A DNA stretch of 33,214 nt from assembly GCA_948919095.1 (NCBI GenBank), contig CAQYCU010000011.1, positions 1 to 33,214 of the forward strand, read 5' to 3'. A program made the position numbers and the translations under genes. Positions within the stretch are counted from its first letter, which is position 1. Each line of letters opens with the position of its first letter. Positions 15,966-23,304 of this stretch are shown piece after piece. The DNA is from an uncultured Clostridia bacterium (GTDB lineage Bacteria > Bacillota > Clostridia > TANB77 > CAG-508). The notes below the pieces were generated by a model. It had not been told where the DNA came from. It was given only the letters and a program-made list of their open reading frames with translations, and made no database searches.

Positions 15966-16776
15966 ATGAAAAAGAAAACAAAGGTTAGTTTAATTTGTAT
16001 ACTTATAGTATTAGCAATAACAGCTTTTTTAGTATATAAATTTTGGGATAATAATATTAGATATAAGGATTGTTCTACTATACGAGGAGTAATTGTTAAA
16101 GTATATGATAAAAGTATGACGGTAATGGGAACAGAAAGCTGGAATGACCTTTATGATATAAGTTTTACAGAAGAAGGAGATATTGGCTTTAAAAAAGGAC
16201 AAGAAGTAATAGCTTATTATAATGGATGTATGCAAGAATGTTATCCAGGAAGGCCAACAGGAGTTAAAAAAATTAAAATTATAAAAGAAAAAAGTAAGAT
16301 AGAAATACCAGAGAATATACTTAAATTTTGCTATAGTTCTGAAAGCAATGTAAAAGTTGAAATATTAGAATTACATGATAGTGGAATTGCATTGAATATT
16401 GAGGATACAAATGAATACCCTTATGAGATTTCTCATGAATATACAGTATCTAGAGAAGTAGAAGAACCTGTAAATTATATAAGGCAATTTAATGGTACTA
16501 TAGAAAATTATACTGGAACGACTTTAACTTGGAAGGAATTAGATAAAATAGCAGACATATCATGTGAAGAAACAGAGGTAAAATCACAAAATATAGATAA
16601 TAGTAAATCAAAGCAAATCATAAAATTTGATTGGACAAAAATGTATGGTAAGTTGCAACCACGGAAAATATAAATTTAGATTATCAAAAAACATCTATAA
16701 TTCTGTTCAAATTGAATTTATATTAAATGAAGATGGTGGAACGTCATATAAAATGGATAAACATTTCTTTAATTAA
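15966..16776 (+). CDS. Membrane-anchored OB/Ig-like protein read through one CGG +1 frameshift
   Basis: The gene starts at ATG 15966 (GGGGAG upstream) and, in the plain frame, stops at 16671-16673. At 16662 the frame contains CGG. Skipping its C continues the protein PGKYKFRLSKNIYNS...KMDKHFFN to a stop at 16774-16776, giving 269 residues. The join makes WTKMYGKLQPGKYKF, the conserved W-YG-L-PG-Y motif of a bacterial Ig-like C-terminal domain (BIg21-like), and the glycine of that motif is exactly the GGA revealed by the shift. The N-terminus has one hydrophobic anchor (residues about 8-24) and then an OB-like domain (GVIVKVYDKSMTVMG, GQEVIAYYNG, CYPGRP) reminiscent of DUF3221. An exported, anchored surface protein is likely; function unknown. 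Confidence 0.75.
16662..16665 (+). other. CGG +1 frameshift site 1 (CGGA)
   Basis: In-frame codons CAA CCA CGG AAA ATA TAA become CAA CCA (C) GGA AAA TAT AAA when the C is skipped. The shift rescues a conserved Pro-Gly-Lys-Tyr motif. Without it translation ends three codons later. Confidence 0.75.
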
Positions 16777-16790
16777 AAAAGGGAAACACT

Positions 16791-17438
16791 ATGGAACTAA
16801 GAAAATTAACTAAATTTGAAATTAAAAACATAAAACTAATAATATTATTTATTTGTATTATAGGATTTATTGCAATATTTGAAGAAGTATGTAAACAAGA
16901 AATAATAAAATTAGATATAATGGGATATAATTTGGTATCCAAATTTTTGATATCTGATTTTGCAACACCTATTGCAAAAGTAATTACAAATTTTGGTGGA
17001 GTTATTTTTATAGCTATATCAACAATAATATTATTTGTAGGAATAAAAAACAAGAAAATTGGTGCTGCGATTGTTATAAATTTATTCACAATAACATTTT
17101 TAAACTTACTATTAAAAAATATTGTGCAAAGACCTAGACCAACTGAATTCAGACTAATTGACGAGAATGGCTATAGCTTTCCATCAGGACACTCAATGGT
17201 AAGCATGGCATTTTATGGCTTTTTAATATATATAGTTTATAAGTATATAAAAATTAGAAATCTAAAAGTAGCACTTATTATAGTATTGTCAATATTACCA
17301 ATACTAATTGGGATAAGTAGAATATATCTAGGAGTACATTATACAACTGATGTCATAGGCGGATTTTTAGTATCAATATCATATTTAATAATATATACAA
17401 GGATATTCAAAAAAATTGTAGTAGAAGAAAAGACATAG
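16791..17438 (+). CDS. PAP2-family membrane phosphatase
   Basis: A 215-residue integral membrane phosphatase with about six helices. The three acid-phosphatase signatures are intact: KNIVQRPRP (KX6RP, from Lys109), PSGH at 131-134, and SRIYLGVHYTTD (SRX5HX3D, His183 nucleophile region and Asp187). Such enzymes dephosphorylate lipid phosphates, for example undecaprenyl pyrophosphate or phosphatidic acid. In a chromosome that also has a Bce module, a role in recycling the cell-wall lipid carrier is plausible but not demonstrated. The start has AAGGGAAA upstream and begins 14 bases after the preceding gene, so the two may be cotranscribed. Confidence 0.9.
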   Translation: MELRKLTKFEIKNIKLIILFICIIGFIAIFEEVCKQEIIKLDIMGYNLVSKFLISDFATPIAKVITNFGGVIFIAISTIILFVGIKNKKIGAAIVINLFTITFLNLLLKNIVQRPRPTEFRLIDENGYSFPSGHSMVSMAFYGFLIYIVYKYIKIRNLKVALIIVLSILPILIGISRIYLGVHYTTDVIGGFLVSISYLIIYTRIFKKIVVEEKT

Positions 17439-17465
17439 AGGTGTAATATGTAATTGATAGGAGGA

Positions 17466-17561
17466 ATGAATTATTTAGAGGAACTAAATTTAAACCTATT
17501 GACATACATACTTCATTATGGCTATGGAGCAGAAACGGTTTTAAGGAGATTAAATAAATGA
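17466..17561 (+). CDS. Possible 31-residue coupled small ORF
   Basis: The frame encodes MNYLEELNLNLLTYILHYGYGAETVLRRLNK. Its TGA overlaps the ATG of the following HAM1-like gene (ATGA), as in translationally coupled pairs. An AGGAGG is present but only one base from the ATG, too close for normal initiation; an in-frame TTG at 17454 is no better. It is amphipathic and has no recognised family. It could be a leader peptide, a small protein or the tail of a lost gene. Confidence 0.3.
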   Translation: MNYLEELNLNLLTYILHYGYGAETVLRRLNK

Positions 17562-18154
17562 AAATATTATTTGCAACAACGAATCCTGCTAAGATTAGAA
17601 AATATGCAGAGAAGTTAAAGGAAAACAATATAGAAATATTAACAATTAAGGACATAGGAATAAATTTAAAACCAGCAGAAACAGGAAAAAATGCCATAGA
17701 AAATGCATATATTAAGGCTAAAGCATATTTTGATAAGACAAAAATAATAACTATTGGAATGGATAATAATTTATATATAGAAGGGATACCAGAGGAAAAA
17801 CAACCAGGAACTCATGTAAGAAGAGTAAATGGGAAGGAATTAAATGATGATGAAATGATTGAATATTATTCAAATTTAGTAAATGAATATGGAGGGAAGT
17901 TAACCGCAAAGTGGATTTATGGAATGGTAATTTACGATGGAAAAAAAGTAAAACAATATAGCTGGAGCAAGGGACATTTTTATTTTGTAGACAAGCCTTG
18001 TGAAAAAAGAAATCCAGGATATCCATTAGACTCTATATCTGTTATGCCAGAATGTAATAAATATTTTGTTGAATTAACAGAAGAAGATAGAAATAAGGAT
18101 AAAGAAAATTACACAGAAGATGACGTTATTGATTTTATAGTAAGTAATGTATGA
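17558..18154 (+). CDS. HAM1/RdgB-like non-canonical purine NTP pyrophosphatase
   Basis: A 198-residue protein of the HAM1 (ITPase) family, which hydrolyses deaminated purine nucleoside triphosphates (ITP, dITP, XTP) to monophosphate and pyrophosphate and so keeps them out of nucleic acids. The N-terminal FATTNPAKIRKY is the substrate-binding TxNxxK motif, ETGKNAIENAYIKAKAYF is the conserved glutamate-containing helix, and GMDNNLYIEG (Asp69) replaces the canonical DDSGL. The C-terminal half differs from the standard RdgB (YSWSKGHFYF, NPGYPLDSISVMPECNKYFVEL), so this is a divergent subgroup and the exact substrate could differ. AAGGAG lies 8 bases before the ATG. Confidence 0.78.
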   Translation: MKILFATTNPAKIRKYAEKLKENNIEILTIKDIGINLKPAETGKNAIENAYIKAKAYFDKTKIITIGMDNNLYIEGIPEEKQPGTHVRRVNGKELNDDEMIEYYSNLVNEYGGKLTAKWIYGMVIYDGKKVKQYSWSKGHFYFVDKPCEKRNPGYPLDSISVMPECNKYFVELTEEDRNKDKENYTEDDVIDFIVSNV

Positions 18155-18242
18155 TTTAATAAATTATAAAGTAATATGGAAAAGCAATATTATTGTTTCA
18201 AGAAATATATAATAACAAACTAATAATAATTAAACAAAAATT

Positions 18243-18279
18243 AAAAGATAGATAAATTGAAATTATCTATCTTTTATGT
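18243..18279 (+). terminator. Terminator after the HAM1-like gene
   Basis: AAAAGATAGATAA (18243-18255) pairs perfectly with TTATCTATCTTTT (18263-18275). Between here and 18446 there is a further AT-rich stretch with a TTGACAAG/CTTGTTAA near-repeat (about 18315-18352) and a TATAAT near 18364, which may be the promoter region of the XRE gene. Confidence 0.75.
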
Positions 18280-18446
18280 TATAATCACTATAATTTAACA
18301 AATGTTAAAACTCTTTGACAAGCTTCAAAAGCAATTTAGTAGACTTGTTAAGTGATAAAATTCTATAATTAAAAGTGAAAGGTTAATAATAGGAGCGACT
18401 TTAAACACAAAAACCTTTTAGATAAATAAAAAGGAGAAACTTTAAA

Positions 18447-18851
18447 ATGAAACTAGGAGATAATATTTTCAAATTAAGAAAAAAGCAAGGAATTTCACAA
18501 GAAAAGTTAGGAGAAGAAGTAAATGTAACAAGGCAAACTATTTCAAATTGGGAGTTAGGAGAAACAGCGCCAAACCCAGAACAACTAAAATTATTGTCAA
18601 AAGCTTTAAAAGTTGGTATAGACGAATTATTAGAAAATGAACAATATAATATGGAAAGAAACAATAAATTCAATTATATTTACTTAGGTGCAATGTTTGT
18701 AGGTGGTAATATTTCATGGATATGGTCATTTAGTGCAAATAGATTTAGAAACAATGAAATACTATTCATTACAATTTTAGGAATATTATTTGGATATGGA
18801 ATTGGACTAATTATTAATGGAATTTTAGAAAAAATGAGAAAGGAAAATTGA
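18447..18851 (+). CDS. XRE-family regulator with two transmembrane helices
   Basis: A 134-residue protein. Residues 4-60 are a Cro/CI-type helix-turn-helix (NIFKLRKKQGISQEKLGEEVNVTRQTISNWELGETAPNPEQLKLLSKALKVGIDELL). The rest has two hydrophobic segments (IYLGAMFVGGNISWIWSF and EILFITILGILFGYGIGLIINGIL). Membrane-tethered XRE regulators of this layout are common in Clostridia and usually control nearby genes. GGAG lies before the ATG. Three bases after its stop a 40-residue frame starts. Confidence 0.88.
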   Translation: MKLGDNIFKLRKKQGISQEKLGEEVNVTRQTISNWELGETAPNPEQLKLLSKALKVGIDELLENEQYNMERNNKFNYIYLGAMFVGGNISWIWSFSANRFRNNEILFITILGILFGYGIGLIINGILEKMRKEN

Positions 18852-18853
18852 TA

Positions 18854-18976
18854 ATGAGCAAATATGAACCTTTATGGAAATATTTAAAGGAAAATAAAAA
18901 AGAAGCAACAGAATATGGATATCAAGTAGGGAAAATATCAATGAAAGAAAAGAAAGTAAAGTTTGAAAAAATTTAA
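18854..18976 (+). pseudogene. 40-residue protein, probably internally deleted
   Basis: The frame encodes MSKYEPLWKYLKENK joined directly to KEATEYGYQVGKISMKEKKVKFEKI. Both halves look like the two ends of a longer small-protein family that begins SKYEPLW and ends YGYKVGKISMKEKTV. The middle segment, about 25 residues, seems to be missing without loss of frame. AAAGGA lies upstream at suitable spacing, so it may still be translated. The family comparison is from memory. Confidence 0.5.
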
Positions 18977-19003
18977 TTTATATATTAAGGAAAAGAGAGT
19001 ATA

Positions 19004-19636
19004 ATGAATATTAAAAATCCGCAGAATCTTAATAATAAAGAATTAAAAAAAGGTTATTTATATGATGTAATAGATGAAGAAAAAGTAGAATACTGTGAGT
19101 TTGAAGAAGAATGTAATGATAAAAAATTATATGATGCAGAATTTGAAAATTGTAAATTTAATAATGTATCTATGCAAAATAGTATATTAGAAAAAATTAC
19201 ATTTAAAGACGTAATTTTTGAAAAGTGTAATTTTTCAAATACAGAATTTCTTGAAACAACATTCATTAGATGCAAATTTAATAATTGCAAAATCTCAGGC
19301 TGTAATTTTGCAGAGGAAAGGCTATATAATGTTCAATTAACAGAAACTAATGCAAATTATGCTAGTTTTTCAATGTCTAGTATGGATAATATATTGTTTA
19401 AAAACACTGGATTGCAAAATAGCTATTTTCAAGAAGCAAATATGAAAAATGTTTACTTTGATAATGCAGAATTAGTAAATGCAAAATTTTTCAAAACAAG
19501 CCTAAGAGATATTGATTTGTCAAATAGTAATATAGAAGGAATTGCTATATCTATAGATGATATAAAAGGAGCAATAATAGACAAATTGCAAACTTTTGAT
19601 TTATTGTATTTATTAGGAGTAAAGATTAAAGAATAA
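19004..19636 (+). CDS. Pentapeptide-repeat protein
   Basis: A 210-residue soluble protein made of A/C-(D/N)-(L/F/I)-X-X repeats, visible from about residue 25 to 185: YCEFEEE, YDAEFENCKFNNVSMQNSILEKITFKDVIFEKCNFSNTEF and later YASFSMSSMDNILFKNTGLQNSYFQEANMKNVYFDNAELVNAKF. These form a right-handed beta helix. The size and two-block layout recall Qnr/MfpA proteins, DNA mimics that protect gyrase from quinolones, but key Qnr loops cannot be judged from sequence alone. It lies at the end of the XRE cluster and is followed by a bidirectional terminator. Confidence 0.85.
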   Translation: MNIKNPQNLNNKELKKGYLYDVIDEEKVEYCEFEEECNDKKLYDAEFENCKFNNVSMQNSILEKITFKDVIFEKCNFSNTEFLETTFIRCKFNNCKISGCNFAEERLYNVQLTETNANYASFSMSSMDNILFKNTGLQNSYFQEANMKNVYFDNAELVNAKFFKTSLRDIDLSNSNIEGIAISIDDIKGAIIDKLQTFDLLYLLGVKIKE

Positions 19637-19642
19637 TAAATA

Positions 19643-19674
19643 AAAATGCTTGAGTAAGTATAGTCAAGCATTTT
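19643..19674. terminator. Bidirectional terminator between convergent genes
   Basis: AAAATGCTTGA (19643-19653) pairs with TCAAGCATTTT (19664-19674). A runs on the left and T runs on the right allow use by both the pentapeptide gene and the minus-strand DUF4364 gene. Confidence 0.8.
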
Positions 19675-19680
19675 ATATAA

Positions 19681-19705
19681 CCTAAGAGTAATTATTTAAC
19701 TTAGG
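19681..19705. other. CCTAAG/CTTAGG inverted repeat
   Basis: CCTAAG at 19681-19686 and CTTAGG at 19700-19705 form a 6-bp stem with a 13-nt loop downstream of the minus-strand gene. There is no T run, so it is a weak terminator or an unexplained repeat. Confidence 0.35.
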
Positions 19706-19737
19706 ATAATTTTTTTAAAATTATAAGGTTACTAGTT

Positions 19738-20268
19738 TTATTTAGTTAAATCCTCTAATAATTTAGGATATAATTTACTAGCATGTTTTTTCCAATTATC
19801 AACTATCACTTGAGCTTGATCACGTGAAAACGCAATAGTTTTGACCTCAAAAATAGTTTCGTTATTTTCAACAATTTTACAATTAACCTCAAATCTATTT
19901 TCACTTATTGGAGTAAATTCAGACACAATAGATTGAGCATTATTAAGAGTTTCAATATCATTTTTAAAATTAGTATCAACTTTTAGCTTAACAATTCCAG
20001 GCAATAAATCTAAAGTCAAATCTAAAGTATTTTTACCCTCTTCAGTTAAACTGTAGATATTTTGAGTTTGACTTTCATAACAACTTATATATTTAGAATC
20101 AATTAGGTCAATTAGAAATTGTTGAAAGTAAAAATAATTTAAATCAACAGCATTTCTAACAATACTATAAAGAGCATCATTTGTGACTGGTTTTTGACTT
20201 CTAGCTAAAACGTATAAAATCAATACTTTATTTTCAGCAAGAGAATCATTATCAGATGTTATTTTCAA
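19738..20268 (-). CDS. DUF4364 winged-helix protein
   Basis: A 176-residue protein of the DUF4364 family found across Clostridia. It begins MKITSDNDSLAENKVLILYVLARSQKPVTNDALYSIV, a winged-helix DNA-binding domain, then LIDSKYISCYESQTQNIYSLTEEGKNTLDLTLDLLP (wing and PadR-like helix), and a C-terminal domain of about 85 residues. An in-frame ATG exists further upstream (20331), but TTG at 20268 has GGAGGAG at ideal distance and begins at the family's usual N-terminus, so TTG is the likely start. It is the only convincing minus-strand gene here. A regulatory role is inferred from the fold. Confidence 0.85.
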   Translation of the reverse strand: MKITSDNDSLAENKVLILYVLARSQKPVTNDALYSIVRNAVDLNYFYFQQFLIDLIDSKYISCYESQTQNIYSLTEEGKNTLDLTLDLLPGIVKLKVDTNFKNDIETLNNAQSIVSEFTPISENRFEVNCKIVENNETIFEVKTIAFSRDQAQVIVDNWKKHASKLYPKLLEDLTK

Positions 20269-20325
20269 AATAAACTCCTCCAATCCTGTTTTTATTGATT
20301 TATTAGTATTTATCGAACATAGAAC

Positions 20326-20354
20326 TTGCAATTTATTTAATTTTAGAGTATAAT
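20326..20354 (+). promoter_or_regulatory. Possible trmB promoter
   Basis: TTGCAA at 20326-20331, 17-bp spacer, TATAAT at 20349-20354. It would give a leader of about 90 nt before trmB and faces the minus-strand promoter at about 20395. Confidence 0.5.
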
Positions 20355-20394
20355 TTTTATTAGTATTTTATGTGCAAAGTCTTTATTCGAGCAC

Positions 20395-20403
20395 ATTATA
20401 ACA
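20395..20403 (-). promoter_or_regulatory. Extended -10 box of the DUF4364 promoter
   Basis: On the minus strand TGTTATAAT is an extended -10 (TGnTATAAT). Its transcript would start near 20388 and cross the + strand promoter at 20326-20354. Confidence 0.45.
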
Positions 20404-20452
20404 CATAATTTACAAAAAAGCTATACATAATTAAAAAAAAGAGGGAAAAGCC

Positions 20453-21160
20453 ATGAGAATGAAATTTAAACCATGGGCCAGAGAAGAGTTAGAAACAAGT
20501 CCATTTTATATAGATAGCCCAGAAGAATATAAAAATAAATGGAACACTGTTTTTGAAAAAGAACAGAAGTTACATATCGAACTTGGGTGTGGAAAAGGAA
20601 ATTTTATAGCAAAATTATCAAAAAATAACCAACATATTAATTATATTGCCATTGACTTGATTGATGCAATGCTTGGTATGGCAAAAAGAAATGTTGAAGC
20701 TGAATATGGAATACGTAAATCAACAATCAAAGAAGAAATTGAAAATGAGATAGAAAAACAAAAGATTGTCAAGAATTTAAAGCTTACAAGATATGATATT
20801 AGCAGAATATCTGACATATTTGGAATAGATGATAATATTGAAAGAATATATATAAATTTTTGTAATCCATGGCCAAGAGGAAAGCATCATAAAAAAAGAC
20901 TAACTCATGAGGTTCAGTTAAATCAATATGCAAAGTTCTTAACAGGGGATATTTTTTTTAAAACTGATGATGATAATTTATTTGAACATTCATTAAAATA
21001 TTTTGAGAGAAGCAGATATAAGATAGAAAAACTTACAAGAGATTTAGCAAGTGAAGATTTATTTTGGAATGGCGAAGAAAATATAGAAACAGAACATGAA
21101 AAGATGTTCAAAGAACAAGGCATAAAGATAAAAGGATTAATTGCAAAAAAGGTTGAATGA
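20453..21160 (+). CDS. trmB: tRNA (guanine-N7)-methyltransferase
   Basis: A 235-residue class I methyltransferase that makes m7G46 in the variable loop of tRNA using S-adenosylmethionine. The SAM-binding motif is HIELGCGKGNFI (residues about 41-52), followed by NYIAIDL with the acidic residue. FCNPWPRGKHHKKRLTH is the TrmB signature (normally F-DPWPK-RHHKRRL) and EVQLNQYAKFL follows. Compared with standard TrmB it has an insertion of roughly 20 charged residues (KSTIKEEIENEIEKQK) after the second strand and Asn in place of Asp in DPWP. GAGGG precedes the ATG. Confidence 0.93.
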   Translation: MRMKFKPWAREELETSPFYIDSPEEYKNKWNTVFEKEQKLHIELGCGKGNFIAKLSKNNQHINYIAIDLIDAMLGMAKRNVEAEYGIRKSTIKEEIENEIEKQKIVKNLKLTRYDISRISDIFGIDDNIERIYINFCNPWPRGKHHKKRLTHEVQLNQYAKFLTGDIFFKTDDDNLFEHSLKYFERSRYKIEKLTRDLASEDLFWNGEENIETEHEKMFKEQGIKIKGLIAKKVE

Positions 21161-21252
21161 GAATTTATGAAATTATATAATGAGTAAATGATAAGTAGAG
21201 CTATTTTTAGTTGAAATCCAAGTAGTAAACATACATAATTTGGAAACGAAAT

Positions 21253-21281
21253 TTGACATTTTATGTAAAAAGTGGTATTAT
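21253..21281 (+). promoter_or_regulatory. Strong promoter of the foreign-looking gene
   Basis: TTGACA at 21253-21258, 17-bp spacer, TATTAT at 21276-21281. Unlike the coding sequence behind it, this promoter region has the AT-rich composition of the host. Confidence 0.8.
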
Positions 21282-21288
21282 GTATATA

Positions 21289-21305
21289 ATTAGCAGTGTG
21301 CTAAT
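21289..21305. promoter_or_regulatory. 17-bp palindrome at the transcription start
   Basis: ATTAGCA-GTG-TGCTAAT is a perfect palindrome covering the expected start of transcription. It could be a repressor operator or a 5' RNA hairpin. Confidence 0.45.
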
Positions 21306-21364
21306 GTAGCAAAACCCTAGCAACTTCAAAAACAAAAAACATTATAATAAAGGGAGAGAAAGAT

Positions 21365-21940
21365 ATGACACTGACAGCAGTATTTTCAAGAAAGGCATGG
21401 GCTAAAAGAAAGGCGGCAAAGGAAAGCGAAAAAGACAAGCTTATGCTGATGAGAGACGACAGCGACATCGTGAGCTTTGTGACCTGGTACCTGAAACGAC
21501 GTTACACAAAAGTTGTGGAAGATCCTCAGAAAGGCAAACGGGTATCCAGTGTAAAAGACAAGGACGTAAACTTTGTTTGGCTTGGCTATGAAGCACAGGC
21601 ACATTTCCAGAACTTAGTGAAGAAGCATCCCTACATTGCAACCCTTACTGGCGACAAATTCGCACAGGTTACAGCCAGAAGAAGAGTGTATCCGTGGAAG
21701 GACGACCAGGGAAGCTGGAACTACTGGGAAAGAGCCGAAATGGAAGACCATTACAAATCGTTCATCGTAAACGAGAGGGAACACAACATTTATGGTGACT
21801 ATTCCATCGAGAAAATTGGACCTCTTGGCAAAAGCGATGTTTACCCCGCCTGCGCATACCTTTCCTACGCATACCACGAAGAACTCCGCTGGCAGAAAAT
21901 TACCCAAACACTTATTAATTTCCTACAGTATACAGACTAA
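21365..21940 (+). CDS. Unrecognised 191-residue protein with foreign base and codon use
   Basis: I do not recognise this protein. It is basic at the N-terminus (AWAKRKAAKESEKDK), has no signal or membrane segment, and contains many aromatic residues (FVTWYLKRRYTK, RRRVYPWKDDQGSWNYWERAEMEDHYKSF, YPACAYLSYAYHEELRW). Its codons are strikingly unlike the neighbours: GAC, AAC, CTG, CTT, TCC, ATC and GTG are common and the G+C content looks close to half, against under a third nearby. It also holds the only in-frame CGG (21539-21541) in the window that does not mark a frameshift; skipping the C there would give four residues and a stop. It has a host-like promoter, a palindrome at the start site, GGGAG before the ATG and its own terminator. 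Recent transfer is the simplest reading; function unknown. Confidence 0.75.
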   Translation: MTLTAVFSRKAWAKRKAAKESEKDKLMLMRDDSDIVSFVTWYLKRRYTKVVEDPQKGKRVSSVKDKDVNFVWLGYEAQAHFQNLVKKHPYIATLTGDKFAQVTARRRVYPWKDDQGSWNYWERAEMEDHYKSFIVNEREHNIYGDYSIEKIGPLGKSDVYPACAYLSYAYHEELRWQKITQTLINFLQYTD

Positions 21941-21951
21941 TGTCATAGCAG

Positions 21952-21996
21952 ACGAACTTTTACAAGGCAGAATTGCCAAGTAAAAGTTCGTTTGTG
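21952..21996 (+). terminator. Long perfect terminator hairpin
   Basis: ACGAACTTTTAC (21952-21963) pairs over 12 bp with GTAAAAGTTCGT (21980-21991). Inside, GGCA (21966-21969) and TGCC (21974-21977) form a second stem with a GAAT loop. TTGTGTT follows. From here to 22150 there is only AT-rich sequence with no feature I can name. Confidence 0.8.
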
Positions 21997-22152
21997 TTAT
22001 ATAAATAATGTAATGAAATTTAGAAATTAACGAAGAGAGTTACAATGTAGATTAGGTATTAATTGTTAAATTATTATTTATAAAGACAAATAAAAAAGTA
22101 AATGTGAGTTTTGAAAAATTTCAATATATAAAAAGAATTATTATAAAAGTAT

Positions 22153-22181
22153 TTCACATTTTCAAAAAATTGTGGTATAAT
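22153..22181 (+). promoter_or_regulatory. Promoter of the transglutaminase-like gene
   Basis: TTCACA at 22153-22158, 17-bp spacer, TATAAT at 22176-22181; 55 bp before the start codon. Confidence 0.7.
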
Positions 22182-22236
22182 AGATAGGCTTGTAAATTAT
22201 TTATAAGAAAGAGTAACAAATTAAGAGGCAGGAAAA

Positions 22237-23193
22237 ATGAGTCAATTAGGCGAATACATAGCAAAGATAAGAGAATACAAGGAGCAAAATCCACAAATAA
22301 CAGATGAAAAGTTAATAAGATATGTATATTTAGATTTAGGAAAACGATTTTCATTTAATTTGAACTTTGCATTTGGAAATGCAAAAGCAAGACAAAAGAT
22401 ATATACTAGAGGAAAATGTGAACAGTATATGAATGAAGCAATGGAAAGCAATACAATTATTTGTAAAGATATATCGTTTATATTAGAATATATACTTAAA
22501 AACTTTGGAATAAATATACGAACGGTAGTGGCCCCATATGATATGAGAAAATGTGCACATATATATAATGTAGTAACTCCAAAAGAAGGAGAAGAATATA
22601 TTATAGACTTGCAAGAAGACATTGAAAACATACAAGCACATGCTTTTACAACAAACTATGGATTAGCAGTAGATTCAAGAAAACCGCTAATAAGAAGATT
22701 TAATATTGAGCAAATAGATAGAGAACTAGGTTATATAGATGATGAACATTATTATACAGATGATTATATGTATACATTAAAAATGGGTGTAAGTTATTTT
22801 GACGATTTTGCAGAGAAAGTTCAGTTTGTATTAGAAAATATAGATATTCATGAAAATTCAGAAATTCAATATGCCGAAAGACAATGGCGACATAAAAAAA
22901 TGTTAAGTGAATTATTTACTCCAGAGGAATTACGAAGAATACATATAATTGATTGTTACCAACAAACAGGCGAACAGAGAGAATACAAAAATTGTATAGC
23001 AGTTGAATGTAATAAAAGTACTGACATGTATATGTATTCTATAGAAGAAAATAGATATTGCAAAATGTCAATACAAGAATTTGCTGAAATGACACAAAAT
23101 GGATTAGTAAATATGCAGGGGGTCCCAAATTTAAAACAAGCAATAAGAGAATTAAAACGTAAAAGAGAAGAGGTAAATGATTTAGATACTTAA
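22237..23193 (+). CDS. Putative transglutaminase/papain-like cysteine enzyme
   Basis: A 318-residue cytoplasmic protein without signal or membrane segments. A Cys-His-Asp triad in transglutaminase-like order and spacing is visible: Cys76 at the start of a helix (TIICKDISFILEYIL), His108 in KCAHIYNVV and Asp124 in EYIIDLQED. The region before it (EKLIRYVYLDLGKRFSFN) is helical and the C-terminal part (TPEELRRIHIIDCYQQTG, YSIEENRYCKMSIQEFAEMTQNG) has no recognised fold. Such enzymes cross-link, deamidate or cleave proteins; no substrate is suggested by neighbours. It is a single-gene unit with its own promoter and terminator. The assignment is from motif order and could be wrong. Confidence 0.55.
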   Translation: MSQLGEYIAKIREYKEQNPQITDEKLIRYVYLDLGKRFSFNLNFAFGNAKARQKIYTRGKCEQYMNEAMESNTIICKDISFILEYILKNFGINIRTVVAPYDMRKCAHIYNVVTPKEGEEYIIDLQEDIENIQAHAFTTNYGLAVDSRKPLIRRFNIEQIDRELGYIDDEHYYTDDYMYTLKMGVSYFDDFAEKVQFVLENIDIHENSEIQYAERQWRHKKMLSELFTPEELRRIHIIDCYQQTGEQREYKNCIAVECNKSTDMYMYSIEENRYCKMSIQEFAEMTQNGLVNMQGVPNLKQAIRELKRKREEVNDLDT

Positions 23194-23195
23194 TA

Positions 23196-23226
23196 AAAAC
23201 TGTCATAATGAATGGCAGTTTTTTTG
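23196..23226 (+). terminator. Terminator after the transglutaminase-like gene
   Basis: AAAACTGTCAT (23196-23206) pairs with ATGGCAGTTTT (23212-23222) with one G-T wobble, followed by a T run. Confidence 0.85.
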
Positions 23227-23284
23227 AACTTATAATTTTATGAGATTAAGATTAATGAGGTTGCTATTTTAATTTAAAGTTAAG

Positions 23285-23304
23285 GCATTATTTGTGACCC
23301 TAAT
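23285..23304 (+). repeat. 20-nt boundary repeat of pilin-like cassette 1
   Basis: GCATTATTTGTGACCCTAAT is identical to 30226-30245. Homology between the two pilin-like genes begins exactly here; sequences to the left are unrelated and contain a stop in frame (23270-23272). Confidence 0.75.

Noticed and set aside
21161..21364. Mobile-element ends around the foreign gene
   Set aside because: I found no flanking direct repeat, inverted terminal repeat, tRNA gene or integrase-like sequence; only the promoter, palindrome and terminator are present.
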